Assembly: GCF_003601975.1 (NCBI RefSeq)
Contig: NZ_QZWZ01000015.1
Coordinates: 105,794 to 169,793 of the forward strand
Direction: 5' to 3'
Length of the DNA: 64,000 nucleotides
DNA from: Mesorhizobium waimense
GTDB taxonomy: Bacteria > Pseudomonadota > Alphaproteobacteria > Rhizobiales > Rhizobiaceae
Shown one piece after another: positions 35,077-43,376 of this stretch. Position 1 is the first letter of the stretch, and every line of letters begins with the position of its first letter. The notes beneath the pieces are model-generated. The model saw only the letters and a program-made list of their open reading frames with translations, was not told the DNA's origin and did not search any database. Both the position numbers and the translations under genes were made by a program.

Positions 35077-35385
35077 ATGCGACGTGTTTCCATAGTGCTG
35101 GCATGCGCGATTCTGGGTTTGTCCGCCGCACCGCCGCCGTCTTTCGCAACCGGATGCAGGCAGTTGCTGGAGTCGGACGTGAAAATCGCCAGCATGCGCC
35201 TCTATGCCGACATCCTGGCTAATGCCGCCCGCAACGGCTGGAACTACGCACCTGAATCGATCGTCAGCGGCTCAAAGCGGCATTTCGACGAGATGAAACT
35301 CCAGCTGATCGCCACCGGTTATGAGATCGTCCCCCTCGGTCCCCGGCCGCATTGCCCCTCGTTGGAAAAGCTGGCGAGCGATTAG
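35077..35385 (+). CDS. Small secreted protein
   Basis: 102 aa from ATG 35077 behind an excellent GGGAGG. Signal peptide MRRVSIVLACAILGLSAAPP then PSFA, cleavage near residue 24, leaving a ~78-residue mature protein with two cysteines (TGCRQLLESD; RPHCPSLEK) that could form a disulphide. No family recognised. It stands where the second DUF1127 gene would be expected in the duplicated segment and may have replaced or separated it. Confidence 0.75.
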   Translation: MRRVSIVLACAILGLSAAPPPSFATGCRQLLESDVKIASMRLYADILANAARNGWNYAPESIVSGSKRHFDEMKLQLIATGYEIVPLGPRPHCPSLEKLASD

Positions 35386-35477
35386 CGACCAGCGATCCAT
35401 CCCTGCGACAGGCTTTGCCGAGACATCGATATGACGAAGGTGCAGGCAAACTTGTCTGCTTCTGCCGCCGAGGAGCG

Positions 35478-35543
35478 GACTGGATCATCTCGACCGTGGC
35501 TCAGTCAAGGCTGAGATCGCCAAACCCGTTCTGGCGGCGGTGA
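35478..35543 (+). pseudogene. Remnant of a second DUF1127 gene
   Basis: The block AGGCTGAGATCGCCAAACCC then GTTCTGGCGGCGGTGA matches the 3' end of the intact DUF1127 gene (AGGACGGAGATCGCCAAGCC then GTTCTGGCGCCGTTGA). The preceding codons LDHLDRGSVKAEIAKP parallel the intact IDDIGLTMEQARTEIAKP. One extra base near the end throws the final WRR out of frame. The N-terminal half is gone. It is the 3' limit of the duplicated regulator-DUF1127 segment. Confidence 0.65.
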
Positions 35544-35688
35544 GAGGGCGAAGGCGGGCCGAACCGCGATTTCAGCAAAAAATCAGCGGCGTTTCAGGAC
35601 GCGGAGGTGCCGGTTCGGCGATGCTCACGCAATACAAGACCGACGAGCATTGCCCTTGGCGCCCTTGCTCCAACCTTGGAGGCCGATC

Positions 35689-35904
35689 ATGCATCTAAAG
35701 GCTGACGAATCCTTTTCACCGTCGACGATGGCGCGGGAAGAAATGCACCGGATCCTGTCGACCGGCAGCGTCGAATCCTGCGGCGGCGAGGCCATGCAGA
35801 TGCTGGCCTATCTCGACGGACTGACGGCGCACGAAGCAGCCATTGCCGAGGCCGGTATGCGATCGGGGCCGTGGGAACGCCTTTCCCTTATCTTTCGCAC
35901 TTGA
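35689..35904 (+). CDS. Small hypothetical protein, 71 aa
   Basis: ATG 35689 behind TTGGAGG. The product begins MHLKADESFSPSTMAREEMH and contains CGGEAMQMLAYLDGLTAHEA. It is a soluble helical protein without signal peptide, of unknown family. It precedes the winged-HTH/TPR gene by 64 bases on the same strand and could be cotranscribed with it. Confidence 0.65.
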   Translation: MHLKADESFSPSTMAREEMHRILSTGSVESCGGEAMQMLAYLDGLTAHEAAIAEAGMRSGPWERLSLIFRT

Positions 35905-35968
35905 CCTTGCCGGATTTCTGCCGCTCGGATGATTACTGCGCAATGACGCGCGGCGATGGTGCAGGGGC

Positions 35969-37516
35969 TTGGCACTGCGGATCGGCAACTCGGTGCTCGA
36001 TATCGAGCGCGGCACGCTGCGGCGCGACGGCGAGATTGTGCCGGTCAGACCGAAGACTTTCGAGCTGCTCGCCTTCCTGGTGCGCAATCCAGGCCGCGTG
36101 CTGAGCAAGGACGAACTGTTCGAGGCGGTGTGGCCGAACACCATCGTCAGCGAGGATTCGCTGACCCAGTGCATTCGCGATGTGCGCAGATGCATCGGCG
36201 ACGAGACGCAGTCGCTGGTCCTCACGGTGCCCCGGCGCGGCTACATGTTCCAGGCCGCTGAAGCCGGCCCGCCCATTTCCCAACCGCCAGCCGCCGTCGC
36301 GGCGGAAGCCCGGCGCGCGGCCGAGCCGATGGTCGCCATCCTGCCGTTTCGCGTCGATCCTGCCGATGCGAAGGCAAAGCCGCTCTTCGACGGCGCGGTC
36401 GAGGAGATCACCAACGCGCTCTCCTACTTCAAGACCATCGCGGTGCTGGCGCGGCACTCGGCCTTCGCGCTTGCCGAACACTCCGCGCAGGACATTTCGG
36501 CGACTGCCGGGCGTCTCGGCGCGGACTATGTGGCGGAAGGTAGCGTCGAGAGCGCCGAGGATGGCTATAGCGCGCACGTCAAGCTCACGGAAACAGCGTC
36601 CGGCTGCCGCGTCTGGGCGCAGACCTTTGCGTTCAGGACAAACGAGATCTTCGCCTTTCAGAAAATTGTGGCACAGCGGATCGCGACGGCGCTGGTCGCC
36701 AACATCGAGAGCGCAGCCATGCGACGCGCACCGCCCGCGCCGGCCGCCAATGTCGAGGCCTATTTCCACATTTTGCGCGGGATAGCGCTGCTGCGCAGCT
36801 ATGGCGAGGGCGTCAACGAGGAGGCGCGCCAGCATTTCGTCAAGGCGCTGGAACGCGACCCCGGCTCGGGCCTGGCGCACGCCTATCTTGCGCTCGCCGA
36901 TCTGATCATCGGTCGCTATTCCGCAGCGCCGCGCGCGGTGCTCGACGAGGCGCGGGACCGGGCGTTGCACGCAACCGCCCTCAGCCCCGACGAAGCACGC
37001 TGCCACAGGATTCTCGCCGTTACTCTGCTCTACAGGGGTCGCGACGAATACGACGCCGCCGAAAAGCATTTCGCGCGCGCGCTCGACCTCAACCCCTATG
37101 ATGCCGACACGCTTGCCCAGACAGGCTTCTTCCAGGTATTGCAAGGTAATGGCGAGGCCGGCCTGGCGCTGCTCGACCAGGCCGTCCAACTCAACCCGAT
37201 GCACCCTGCGTGGTACTATTTCGACCGGGGCGAGGCGCTGCTTGTCCTTGGACGTTACCGGGAAGCGGCGGCATCCTTTTCCTGCCTGCCGCGCAAGAAT
37301 GCCTGGCATTGGGCGCGGCTGGCGGCATGCCATGCGCTTGGCGGCGACATCGACAGGGCCAGGGCCTGCGTCAGGGAGGGGCGTCAACTGGATTCAGCTT
37401 TGACCGTGGAGGATATCGTTGCGGACTTTCACTTGAGACGTCCGGAGGACGGGGAGCGCCTGCGCTCCGGCCTCGAACGCGCCGGCTGGGACGATACAGG
37501 CATGGTGGGTCCGTGA
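35969..37516 (+). CDS. OmpR-type winged HTH / TolB-like / TPR regulator (CadC-like layout)
   Basis: 515 aa. DNA-binding domain at about residues 5-98 (VRPKTFELLAFLVRNPGRVL, LFEAVWPNTIVSEDSLTQCI, TVPRRGYMF). A TolB/CyaD-like segment follows (VAILPFRVDP, GRLGADYVAEGSVESAEDGY, VWAQTFAFRTNEIFAFQ), then TPR repeats to the end. No transmembrane helix, unlike CadC itself. The start is TTG 35969 after AGGGG; the nearby ATG 35956 is in another frame. Third regulator of the HTH plus TolB-like plus TPR design in 5 kb. Its stop overlaps the start of the DUF922 gene. Confidence 0.82.
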   Translation: MALRIGNSVLDIERGTLRRDGEIVPVRPKTFELLAFLVRNPGRVLSKDELFEAVWPNTIVSEDSLTQCIRDVRRCIGDETQSLVLTVPRRGYMFQAAEAGPPISQPPAAVAAEARRAAEPMVAILPFRVDPADAKAKPLFDGAVEEITNALSYFKTIAVLARHSAFALAEHSAQDISATAGRLGADYVAEGSVESAEDGYSAHVKLTETASGCRVWAQTFAFRTNEIFAFQKIVAQRIATALVANIESAAMRRAPPAPAANVEAYFHILRGIALLRSYGEGVNEEARQHFVKALERDPGSGLAHAYLALADLIIGRYSAAPRAVLDEARDRALHATALSPDEARCHRILAVTLLYRGRDEYDAAEKHFARALDLNPYDADTLAQTGFFQVLQGNGEAGLALLDQAVQLNPMHPAWYYFDRGEALLVLGRYREAAASFSCLPRKNAWHWARLAACHALGGDIDRARACVREGRQLDSALTVEDIVADFHLRRPEDGERLRSGLERAGWDDTGMVGP

Positions 37517-38115
37517 AGCCAGCCATCCTCCTCGCCACCCTGTTGCCGTCTGTGTCGGCACTGGCCCCCGACTGGAAGCCGGTCGAAAAGGTCGAAACCT
37601 ATGCGATCACCGGGCAGACGGCGCCTGAACTTTACGGCTCGATCGGCGAGCGCGGACCGCTGATCGGCAAGGACGTCGTCGGCAACAAGGTCCGCGTCAT
37701 CGCGCACACCAACTTCAAGCTGACCTGGACCAGGGACTACCGGCCCGAGGGCGGTGCCTGCGTGCTCAAAACGGCCCGGCCGAAGCTGATCATCACCTAC
37801 ACGCTGCCGAAGCCCGCCGGCCCTCTGCCGGCGGCCGAGAGCAAGGGCTGGGAGGTGTTTATCGCCGGCCTGGCCGCCCACGAAAGGGTGCACGGCGCGC
37901 AGATCGTCGACATGGTGCGCAAGATCGAGGCGGTGAGCGTCGGCCTCACCGTCGCCGATGACCCCGGCTGCAAGAAGATCCGTACGGAGCTGACGAACAG
38001 GCTTTCCGAACTCTCGCAAGCGCAGCGGCAGGCCAGCCGCGACTTCGACCGCGTCGAATTCGGCCCCGGAGGGAATTTGCAGAGGCTGGTGCTGGCATTT
38101 GTGAACGGGAAATAG
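37513..38115 (+). CDS. DUF922-family secreted protease-like protein
   Basis: 200 aa from GTG 37513, overlapping the previous stop by four bases (GTGA). N-terminal signal-like segment (residues 1-18, MKPAILLATLLPSVSALA). The DUF922 pattern is present: TWTRDYRPEGGACVLKTARP, beta-strand LIITYTLPKP and an HExxH zinc motif at residues 123-127 (AAHERVHG). DUF922 members are predicted zinc metallopeptidases of the periplasm. Translational coupling to the HTH-TPR gene suggests a joint function, for which nothing else in the sequence speaks. Confidence 0.78.
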   Translation: MKPAILLATLLPSVSALAPDWKPVEKVETYAITGQTAPELYGSIGERGPLIGKDVVGNKVRVIAHTNFKLTWTRDYRPEGGACVLKTARPKLIITYTLPKPAGPLPAAESKGWEVFIAGLAAHERVHGAQIVDMVRKIEAVSVGLTVADDPGCKKIRTELTNRLSELSQAQRQASRDFDRVEFGPGGNLQRLVLAFVNGK

Positions 38116-38184
38116 TGCAGTCGGATTCACCACATGGGCGACGAAGTTAAGCACTTGCCACAGCGCGGGTTTACAGGCCGCTTT

Positions 38185-38196
38185 GGTAGCGCTACC
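38185..38196. promoter_or_regulatory. LacI-family operator upstream of the ABC operon
   Basis: GGTAGCGCTACC is a perfect 12-base palindrome with the central AGCGCT typical of LacI/GalR operators. It lies 102 bases before the first gene of the sugar ABC operon. No lacI-type gene is present in the window, so the regulator must be encoded elsewhere. Confidence 0.6.
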
Positions 38197-38298
38197 GTCG
38201 CTGAGTCTGTCGCGTGACCAGAGGGGACTGGAGGCTGTCGCGGGCGGACTGGAACGGTTTCCTCAGGGGCGTCGGGAAATCGTTGGGAGGAGTCATAA

Positions 38299-39381
38299 AT
38301 GGCGTCTGTCGCAATTGGCGAAGTCTATAAATCATTCGGTACCGTCGAGATCCTGCACGGGGTCAGCGTCGATATAGACGACGGCGAGTTCGTCACTCTG
38401 GTCGGGCCGTCGGGCTGCGGAAAATCGACCCTTCTCAGGATGATTGCCGGCCTGGAGAAGATTTCGCGCGGTCAGATCGCGATCGGCAAGCGTATCGTCA
38501 ACAACGTCGCGCCCAAGGAACGCGACGTCGCGATGGTGTTCCAGAACTACGCGCTTTACCCGCATATGACAGTCGCGGAGAACATGGCGTTCTCGCTGAT
38601 GCTCAAGGGTGTTGCGAAAGCGGAGAGCGACGCCGGCGTCCAGCGCGCGGCCGAAATCCTGGGGCTGGTGCCGTTGCTGGCACGCTATCCGCGCCAGCTT
38701 TCCGGCGGCCAGCGCCAGCGTGTCGCCATGGGCCGTGCGATCGTGCGCGATCCCGCGGTTTTCCTGTTCGACGAGCCACTCTCAAATCTCGACGCCAAGC
38801 TGAGAGTCCAGATGCGCGCCGAGATCAAGGAACTGCACCAGCGCCTCAAGACCACGACGGTCTATGTCACCCACGACCAGATCGAAGCTATGACCATGGC
38901 CGACAAGATCGTGGTCATGCATGACGGCATCGTCGAGCAGATCGGGCCGCCGCTGGAACTCTACGACCGGCCGAACAACCTCTTCGTTGCCAGTTTCATC
39001 GGCTCGCCCGCCATGAACATGCTCAAGGGCGAAATCGCGTTGGACGGCACGCCGTCCTTTCGAGGTGCCGGCGGGATTTCGGTGCCGTTGGCAAGGCTGC
39101 CTTCCACCGGCAAGGGTGAGCCGGTGGTGCTGGGGATACGGCCCGAGCATCTCAGGCTGTCCGACCAGGGCATTCCGGTCACCGTCGTGGTCGTCGAGCC
39201 GACCGGGTCGGAGGTGCAGCTCATCGGCCGCACGCCCGGCGGCGAGGACATCGTCGCGAATTTCCGGGAACGTCATTCCTTCACGCCGGGCGAGACCGTG
39301 CGGCTCACCGCCGAACCTGGCCTCATCCACCTGTTTCACGGCGAAACCGGGCAGCGACTGGAAACCCGCGCCGGGCAGTAG
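38299..39381 (+). CDS. Carbohydrate ABC transporter ATPase (MalK/UgpC type)
   Basis: 360 aa. Walker A GPSGCGKST, Q-loop VFQNYALYPHMTV, signature LSGGQRQRVAMGRAIV, Walker B VFLFDEPLSNLDA and H-loop VYVTHDQIEAM, then a C-terminal TOBE/regulatory domain (about 240-350; GIRPEHLRLSDQGIP) as in MalK-like proteins. GGGAGG lies before the ATG. First gene of a four-gene operon with binding protein and two permeases. Such ATPases are sometimes shared among transporters. Confidence 0.92.
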   Translation: MASVAIGEVYKSFGTVEILHGVSVDIDDGEFVTLVGPSGCGKSTLLRMIAGLEKISRGQIAIGKRIVNNVAPKERDVAMVFQNYALYPHMTVAENMAFSLMLKGVAKAESDAGVQRAAEILGLVPLLARYPRQLSGGQRQRVAMGRAIVRDPAVFLFDEPLSNLDAKLRVQMRAEIKELHQRLKTTTVYVTHDQIEAMTMADKIVVMHDGIVEQIGPPLELYDRPNNLFVASFIGSPAMNMLKGEIALDGTPSFRGAGGISVPLARLPSTGKGEPVVLGIRPEHLRLSDQGIPVTVVVVEPTGSEVQLIGRTPGGEDIVANFRERHSFTPGETVRLTAEPGLIHLFHGETGQRLETRAGQ

Positions 39382-39419
39382 GAATTATACATCGAGGAAC
39401 ATTAGAGGAGGAAACGACC

Positions 39420-40745
39420 ATGAAATTCACCAGACGCGACGTGATCCGCACGACTGCCGGTGTGGCGGCGGGAGCCTTGGGAAGCCGGTTCGTCGGTTCG
39501 CCCGCCTTCGCCCAGGAGGGGCTGAAGTACAAGCCGGAGGACGGCGCCAAGCTCAGGCTGCTACGCTGGTCGCCCTTCGTCCAGGGCGACGAGGACCAGT
39601 GGCTGAAAAACACCAAGCGGTTCACCGAGGCGACGGGCGTCGAGGTCCGCGTCGACAAGGAAAGCTGGGAGGATATTCGCCCCAAGGCAGCGGTGGCCGC
39701 CAATGTCGGCTCCGGTCCGGACCTCATGTTCGTCTGGTTCGACGACCCGCACCAGTATCCCGACAAGCTGCACGACGTGACGGAACTGGGTGAACATCTG
39801 GGCACAAAATACGGCGGCTGGTACGACGGTCCGAAGCAGTATGCGACGCGGGAAGGCAAGTTCCTAGGCCTGCCGCTGGCCACCATAGGCAATGCCATCG
39901 TCTACCGGGAAAGCTGGGTCAAGGAAGCCGGGTTTTCGGAGTTTCCGAAGGACACGGCAAGCTTCCTCGAGCTTTGCAAGGCGCTGCAGGCGAAGGGCCA
40001 TCCGGCCGGCTTCACCCATGGCCATGGCGTCGGCGACGGCAACAACTACGCGCACTGGCTGCTGTGGAGCCATGGCGGCCAGATGGTCGACGAGAGCGGC
40101 AAGGTGACCATCAACAGCCCCGAGACGCTGAAGGCGATCGAATACGCGCAGGCGCTCTACAAGACCTTCATTCCCGGCACCGAAAGCTGGCTCGACGTGA
40201 ACAACAACCGTGCCTTCCTGGCCGGCGAACTCGGCGTCATCGCCAACGGCATCTCCGCCTACAACACCGCCAAGATCAACAAGGACAATGATCCGAAACT
40301 GGCTGAAATCGCCAAAGACATCCGCACTACCAATCTGCCGATCGGCCCGGTCGGAAAACCCGTCGAGCTGTTCCAGGTGACCACTGCCGTGATCTTCGAC
40401 TACACGCCCTACCCCAATGCGGCGAAGGCCTATCTGCAGTTCATGTTCGAGGATCCGCAGATGACGGACTGGATCACCTCGTCGGCGGGCTATTGCTGCC
40501 AGACGCTCAAGGCGTTCGACAACAATCCGGTGTGGACGGCCGATCCGAACAATGCCGCCTACGCCAAAGCCTCGGCGACACTGCGTCCCAATGGCTATGC
40601 CGGACCGCTCGGCTATGCCTCGGCGGCGACCATGGCCGACTATGTGCTGGTGGACATGTTCGCCAAGGCCGTGACCGGCCAGGCGACGCCGCAGGAGGCG
40701 ATGGAAGAGGCGGAAAAGCGCGCCAACCGCTACTACCGCGTTTGA
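39420..40745 (+). CDS. Carbohydrate ABC substrate-binding protein, Tat-type signal
   Basis: 441 aa. N-terminus MKFTRRDVIRTTAGVAAGAL with twin arginines and a hydrophobic stretch, then AFAQ, a Tat-type export signal; most sugar-binding proteins use Sec, so this one may fold in the cytoplasm first. Bacterial extracellular solute-binding family 1: LRLLRWSPFVQGDEDQWLKN, VGSGPDLMFVWFDD, LPLATIGNAIVYR, ending in a YYRV tail. GAGGAGG lies upstream of the ATG. The substrate is not evident; family members bind oligosaccharides or glycosides. Confidence 0.9.
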   Translation: MKFTRRDVIRTTAGVAAGALGSRFVGSPAFAQEGLKYKPEDGAKLRLLRWSPFVQGDEDQWLKNTKRFTEATGVEVRVDKESWEDIRPKAAVAANVGSGPDLMFVWFDDPHQYPDKLHDVTELGEHLGTKYGGWYDGPKQYATREGKFLGLPLATIGNAIVYRESWVKEAGFSEFPKDTASFLELCKALQAKGHPAGFTHGHGVGDGNNYAHWLLWSHGGQMVDESGKVTINSPETLKAIEYAQALYKTFIPGTESWLDVNNNRAFLAGELGVIANGISAYNTAKINKDNDPKLAEIAKDIRTTNLPIGPVGKPVELFQVTTAVIFDYTPYPNAAKAYLQFMFEDPQMTDWITSSAGYCCQTLKAFDNNPVWTADPNNAAYAKASATLRPNGYAGPLGYASAATMADYVLVDMFAKAVTGQATPQEAMEEAEKRANRYYRV

Positions 40746-40759
40746 GCGCACGACCGAGC

Positions 40760-40784
40760 CGGGCAGCCGCCACCATGCTGCCCG
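40760..40784 (+). terminator. Intra-operon hairpin after the binding-protein gene
   Basis: CGGGCAGC and GCTGCCCG form an eight-base-pair stem with a nine-base loop, 15 bases after the binding-protein stop and not followed by a T-run. Such hairpins commonly stabilise upstream mRNA so that the binding protein outnumbers the permeases. Confidence 0.5.
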
Positions 40785-40850
40785 ATCCGGTTCCTGAAAT
40801 AGCTTGGCGGCCGCCCGGGCCGACCAAGGAGCCTCCTGAGGAATTGTCCC

Positions 40851-41789
40851 ATGGCCGTGTCGTCCGTCGCCGTCCAGCCGCGTCCGTCGATCCTTTCGCG
40901 CCTGTCCGAAAGCCACAATGCGCTCGGCTTCGGTTTCATGCTGCCGGCGGCGGCGCTGCTTTTGGTTTTCCTGACCTATCCGCTCGGGCTCGGTGTCTGG
41001 CTTGGCTTCACCGATGCCCGCATCGGCCGTCCCGGCATCTTCATCGGCGTCGAGAACTACGAGTATCTGTGGAGCGACGGCGTCTTCTGGCTCTCCGTCT
41101 TCAACACGCTGCTCTACACGGCCAGCGCCTCGCTGCTGAAATTCGTGCTCGGCCTCTGGCTGGCGCTCATCCTCAACCAGAACCTGCCGTTCAAATCGTT
41201 CTTCCGTGCGATCGTCCTGCTGCCGTGGGTGGTGCCGACCGTGCTGTCGGCCATCGCCTTCTGGTGGATCTACGATTCGCAGTTCTCCATCCTGTCGTGG
41301 GCGCTCCAGCAGATGGGCCTGATCGACCACCGCATCAATTTCCTCGGCGATCCGACAAACGCGCGCGCCTCGGTGATCGCGGCCAATGTCTGGCGCGGCA
41401 TTCCCTTCGTCGCCATCACCTTGCTCGCCGGCCTGCAGACCATACCCCAGTCCCTCTACGAGGCCGCCACGCTTGACGGCGCCAGCCGTTGGCAATTGTT
41501 CCGCTATGTGACGCTGCCGCTGCTGACGCCGATCATCGCGATCACCATGACGTTTTCGGTGCTGTTCACCTTCACCGATTTCCAGCTGATCTATGTACTG
41601 ACCCGCGGCGGGCCGGTGAATGCCACCCATCTGATGGCGACGCTGTCCTTCCAGCGCGGCATTTCTGGAGGCCAGCTTGGCGAGGGCGCCGCAATCGCGG
41701 TCGCCATGATCCCGTTCCTGCTGGCGGCGATCCTGTTCAGCTATTTCGGCCTGCAACGCCGCAAATGGCAGCAGGGCGGCGCAGACTGA
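40851..41789 (+). CDS. Carbohydrate ABC permease 1 (MalF/UgpA type)
   Basis: 312 aa with six predicted membrane segments. The EAA loop is EAATLDGASRWQLFRYVTLP followed by LLTPI, which contacts the ATPase. A ~35-residue cytoplasmic N-terminus precedes the first helix (GFMLPAAALLLVFLTYPLGL). Pairs with the next gene, one base away, to form the channel. Confidence 0.9.
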   Translation: MAVSSVAVQPRPSILSRLSESHNALGFGFMLPAAALLLVFLTYPLGLGVWLGFTDARIGRPGIFIGVENYEYLWSDGVFWLSVFNTLLYTASASLLKFVLGLWLALILNQNLPFKSFFRAIVLLPWVVPTVLSAIAFWWIYDSQFSILSWALQQMGLIDHRINFLGDPTNARASVIAANVWRGIPFVAITLLAGLQTIPQSLYEAATLDGASRWQLFRYVTLPLLTPIIAITMTFSVLFTFTDFQLIYVLTRGGPVNATHLMATLSFQRGISGGQLGEGAAIAVAMIPFLLAAILFSYFGLQRRKWQQGGAD

Positions 41790-41790
41790 C

Positions 41791-42678
41791 ATGGCCACCA
41801 AAGCGAAACGTCCGGAAATCGACGAAGGCGGCATGGGCTACCTGCAGAGCCTGCCGCGCCGCGTGGTGACGGTCTATCTGCCGTTGCTGGTGTTCGTCAT
41901 CGTGCTCCTGTTCCCGTTCTACTGGATGACGATCACCGCAGTTAAGCCCAATCTGGAGATGACCGACTATCAGAATTTCAATCCGTTCTGGGTCGTGCAT
42001 CCGACATTGGAGCACATCCGCTACCTGCTCTTCGAGACGTCCTATCCGGGCTGGCTGCTCAACACGATCATCATCTCGACGGCCGCCACTTTCCTGTCGC
42101 TGCTGGCATCGGTGTTCGCCGCCTATGCGATCGAAAGGCTGCGGTTCTCCGGGGCGCGGCAGGTCGGCCTGGCGGTGTTCCTCGCCTATCTGGTGCCGCC
42201 ATCGATCCTGTTCATTCCGCTGTCGGTGATGGTGTTCAACCTTGGGCTCTACGACACGCCCTTTGCGCTCATCCTCACCTACCCCACCTTCCTGGTCCCG
42301 TTCTGCACGTGGCTGTTGATGGGCTACTTCCGCTCCATCCCGTTCGAGCTGGAAGAATGCGCGTTGATCGACGGGGCGAGCCGGTGGCAGATCCTCACCA
42401 AGATCGTGCTGCCGCTATCGGTGCCGGGCCTGATTTCCGCCGGCATATTCGCATTTACCCTGTCCTGGAACGAGTTCATCTATGCGCTGACGTTCATCCA
42501 GTCGTCGGAAAACAAGACCGTGCCGGTCGGGGTTCTCACCGAGCTGGTCCGCTCCGACGTCTATGAATGGGGGGCGCTGATGGCGGGAGCGCTGATCGGC
42601 TCGCTGCCGGTCGTCGTGCTCTATTCCTTCTTCGTCGAGCACTACGTTTCCTCGATGACCGGCGCGGTGAAGGAATAA
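41791..42678 (+). CDS. Carbohydrate ABC permease 2 (MalG/UgpE type)
   Basis: 295 aa, six membrane segments. EAA loop ELEECALIDGASRWQILTKI then VLPLSVPG. Begins directly after the permease 1 stop, so translation is probably coupled. Last gene of the operon; the following VOC gene is convergent. Confidence 0.9.
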   Translation: MATKAKRPEIDEGGMGYLQSLPRRVVTVYLPLLVFVIVLLFPFYWMTITAVKPNLEMTDYQNFNPFWVVHPTLEHIRYLLFETSYPGWLLNTIIISTAATFLSLLASVFAAYAIERLRFSGARQVGLAVFLAYLVPPSILFIPLSVMVFNLGLYDTPFALILTYPTFLVPFCTWLLMGYFRSIPFELEECALIDGASRWQILTKIVLPLSVPGLISAGIFAFTLSWNEFIYALTFIQSSENKTVPVGVLTELVRSDVYEWGALMAGALIGSLPVVVLYSFFVEHYVSSMTGAVKE

Positions 42679-42743
42679 TCCTGCAAGCAGCGCGCGAACG
42701 CGGCGACAATGGCCGCCTTGTGCCAAGATCACCGATGGCCGGC

Positions 42744-43163
42744 CTAGAAATTGATCTCCACCGAAGCGGCGCTGCGCTTCGCCTCACCATGGAACACCGC
42801 CTCGATGTTGTTGCCGTCGGGGTCGAGCAGAAAGGCGGCGTAGTAGCCGGGGTGGTAGGGCCGCTCGCCTGGCGCGCCATTGTCCTGGCCGCCGGCCGCG
42901 AGCCCGGCCTTGTGGAAGGCCTCGACCATGGCGTGGTCTTTAGCCTGGAAGGCCAAATGGTGGCGCCCGGTCAGCTGCCCCCTCGCCGCTCGGCTGTCGG
43001 CGCTGGAGATGAACAACTCGTCTGCCCAGAAGTAATCCTCGGCCTCGCCGCCGACCGGGATGCCCAGCACCTCGAACACCGCGCCGTAGAAGCGCCGGCT
43101 CGCCTTCAGATCGCGCACGACGAGCTGGATGTGGTCGATAAGACGGCCCCGATGAAGCTCCAT
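42744..43163 (-). CDS. VOC-family (glyoxalase-like) protein
   Basis: 139 aa. Two beta-alpha-beta-beta-beta modules: LIDHIQLVVRDLKASRRFYG with the first metal histidine, and HHLAFQAKDHAMVEAFHKAG with YAAFLLDPDGNNIEAVFHGE carrying the final metal glutamate. Typical of glyoxalase/bleomycin-resistance/dioxygenase superfamily proteins; reaction not assignable. Single gene. Confidence 0.88.
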   Translation of the reverse strand: MELHRGRLIDHIQLVVRDLKASRRFYGAVFEVLGIPVGGEAEDYFWADELFISSADSRAARGQLTGRHHLAFQAKDHAMVEAFHKAGLAAGGQDNGAPGERPYHPGYYAAFLLDPDGNNIEAVFHGEAKRSAASVEINF

Positions 43164-43376
43164 TGTCTCACTCCTCCTGATCGCAATGGCTTCAATCTAG
43201 GTTAGGATAGCGTCGGGTCAATTCGCTGGACCTGCCGCGCTTCGCTGCGGCGCAAACCAGATAAAAAATGCAACCGGATTGTCGGATTCGAAGTCGTGCC
43301 AGCGTCCTTCGCACGTAAGCGGGCGATAAGGCACGAAAAACGTCGCGCCGCATCGAACTGATTTCGGGAGCAAATC

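Noticed and set aside
39864..41834. 656-codon minus ORF antisense to the ABC genes
   Set aside because: Antisense of binding-protein and permease genes; His/Arg-rich and without RBS.
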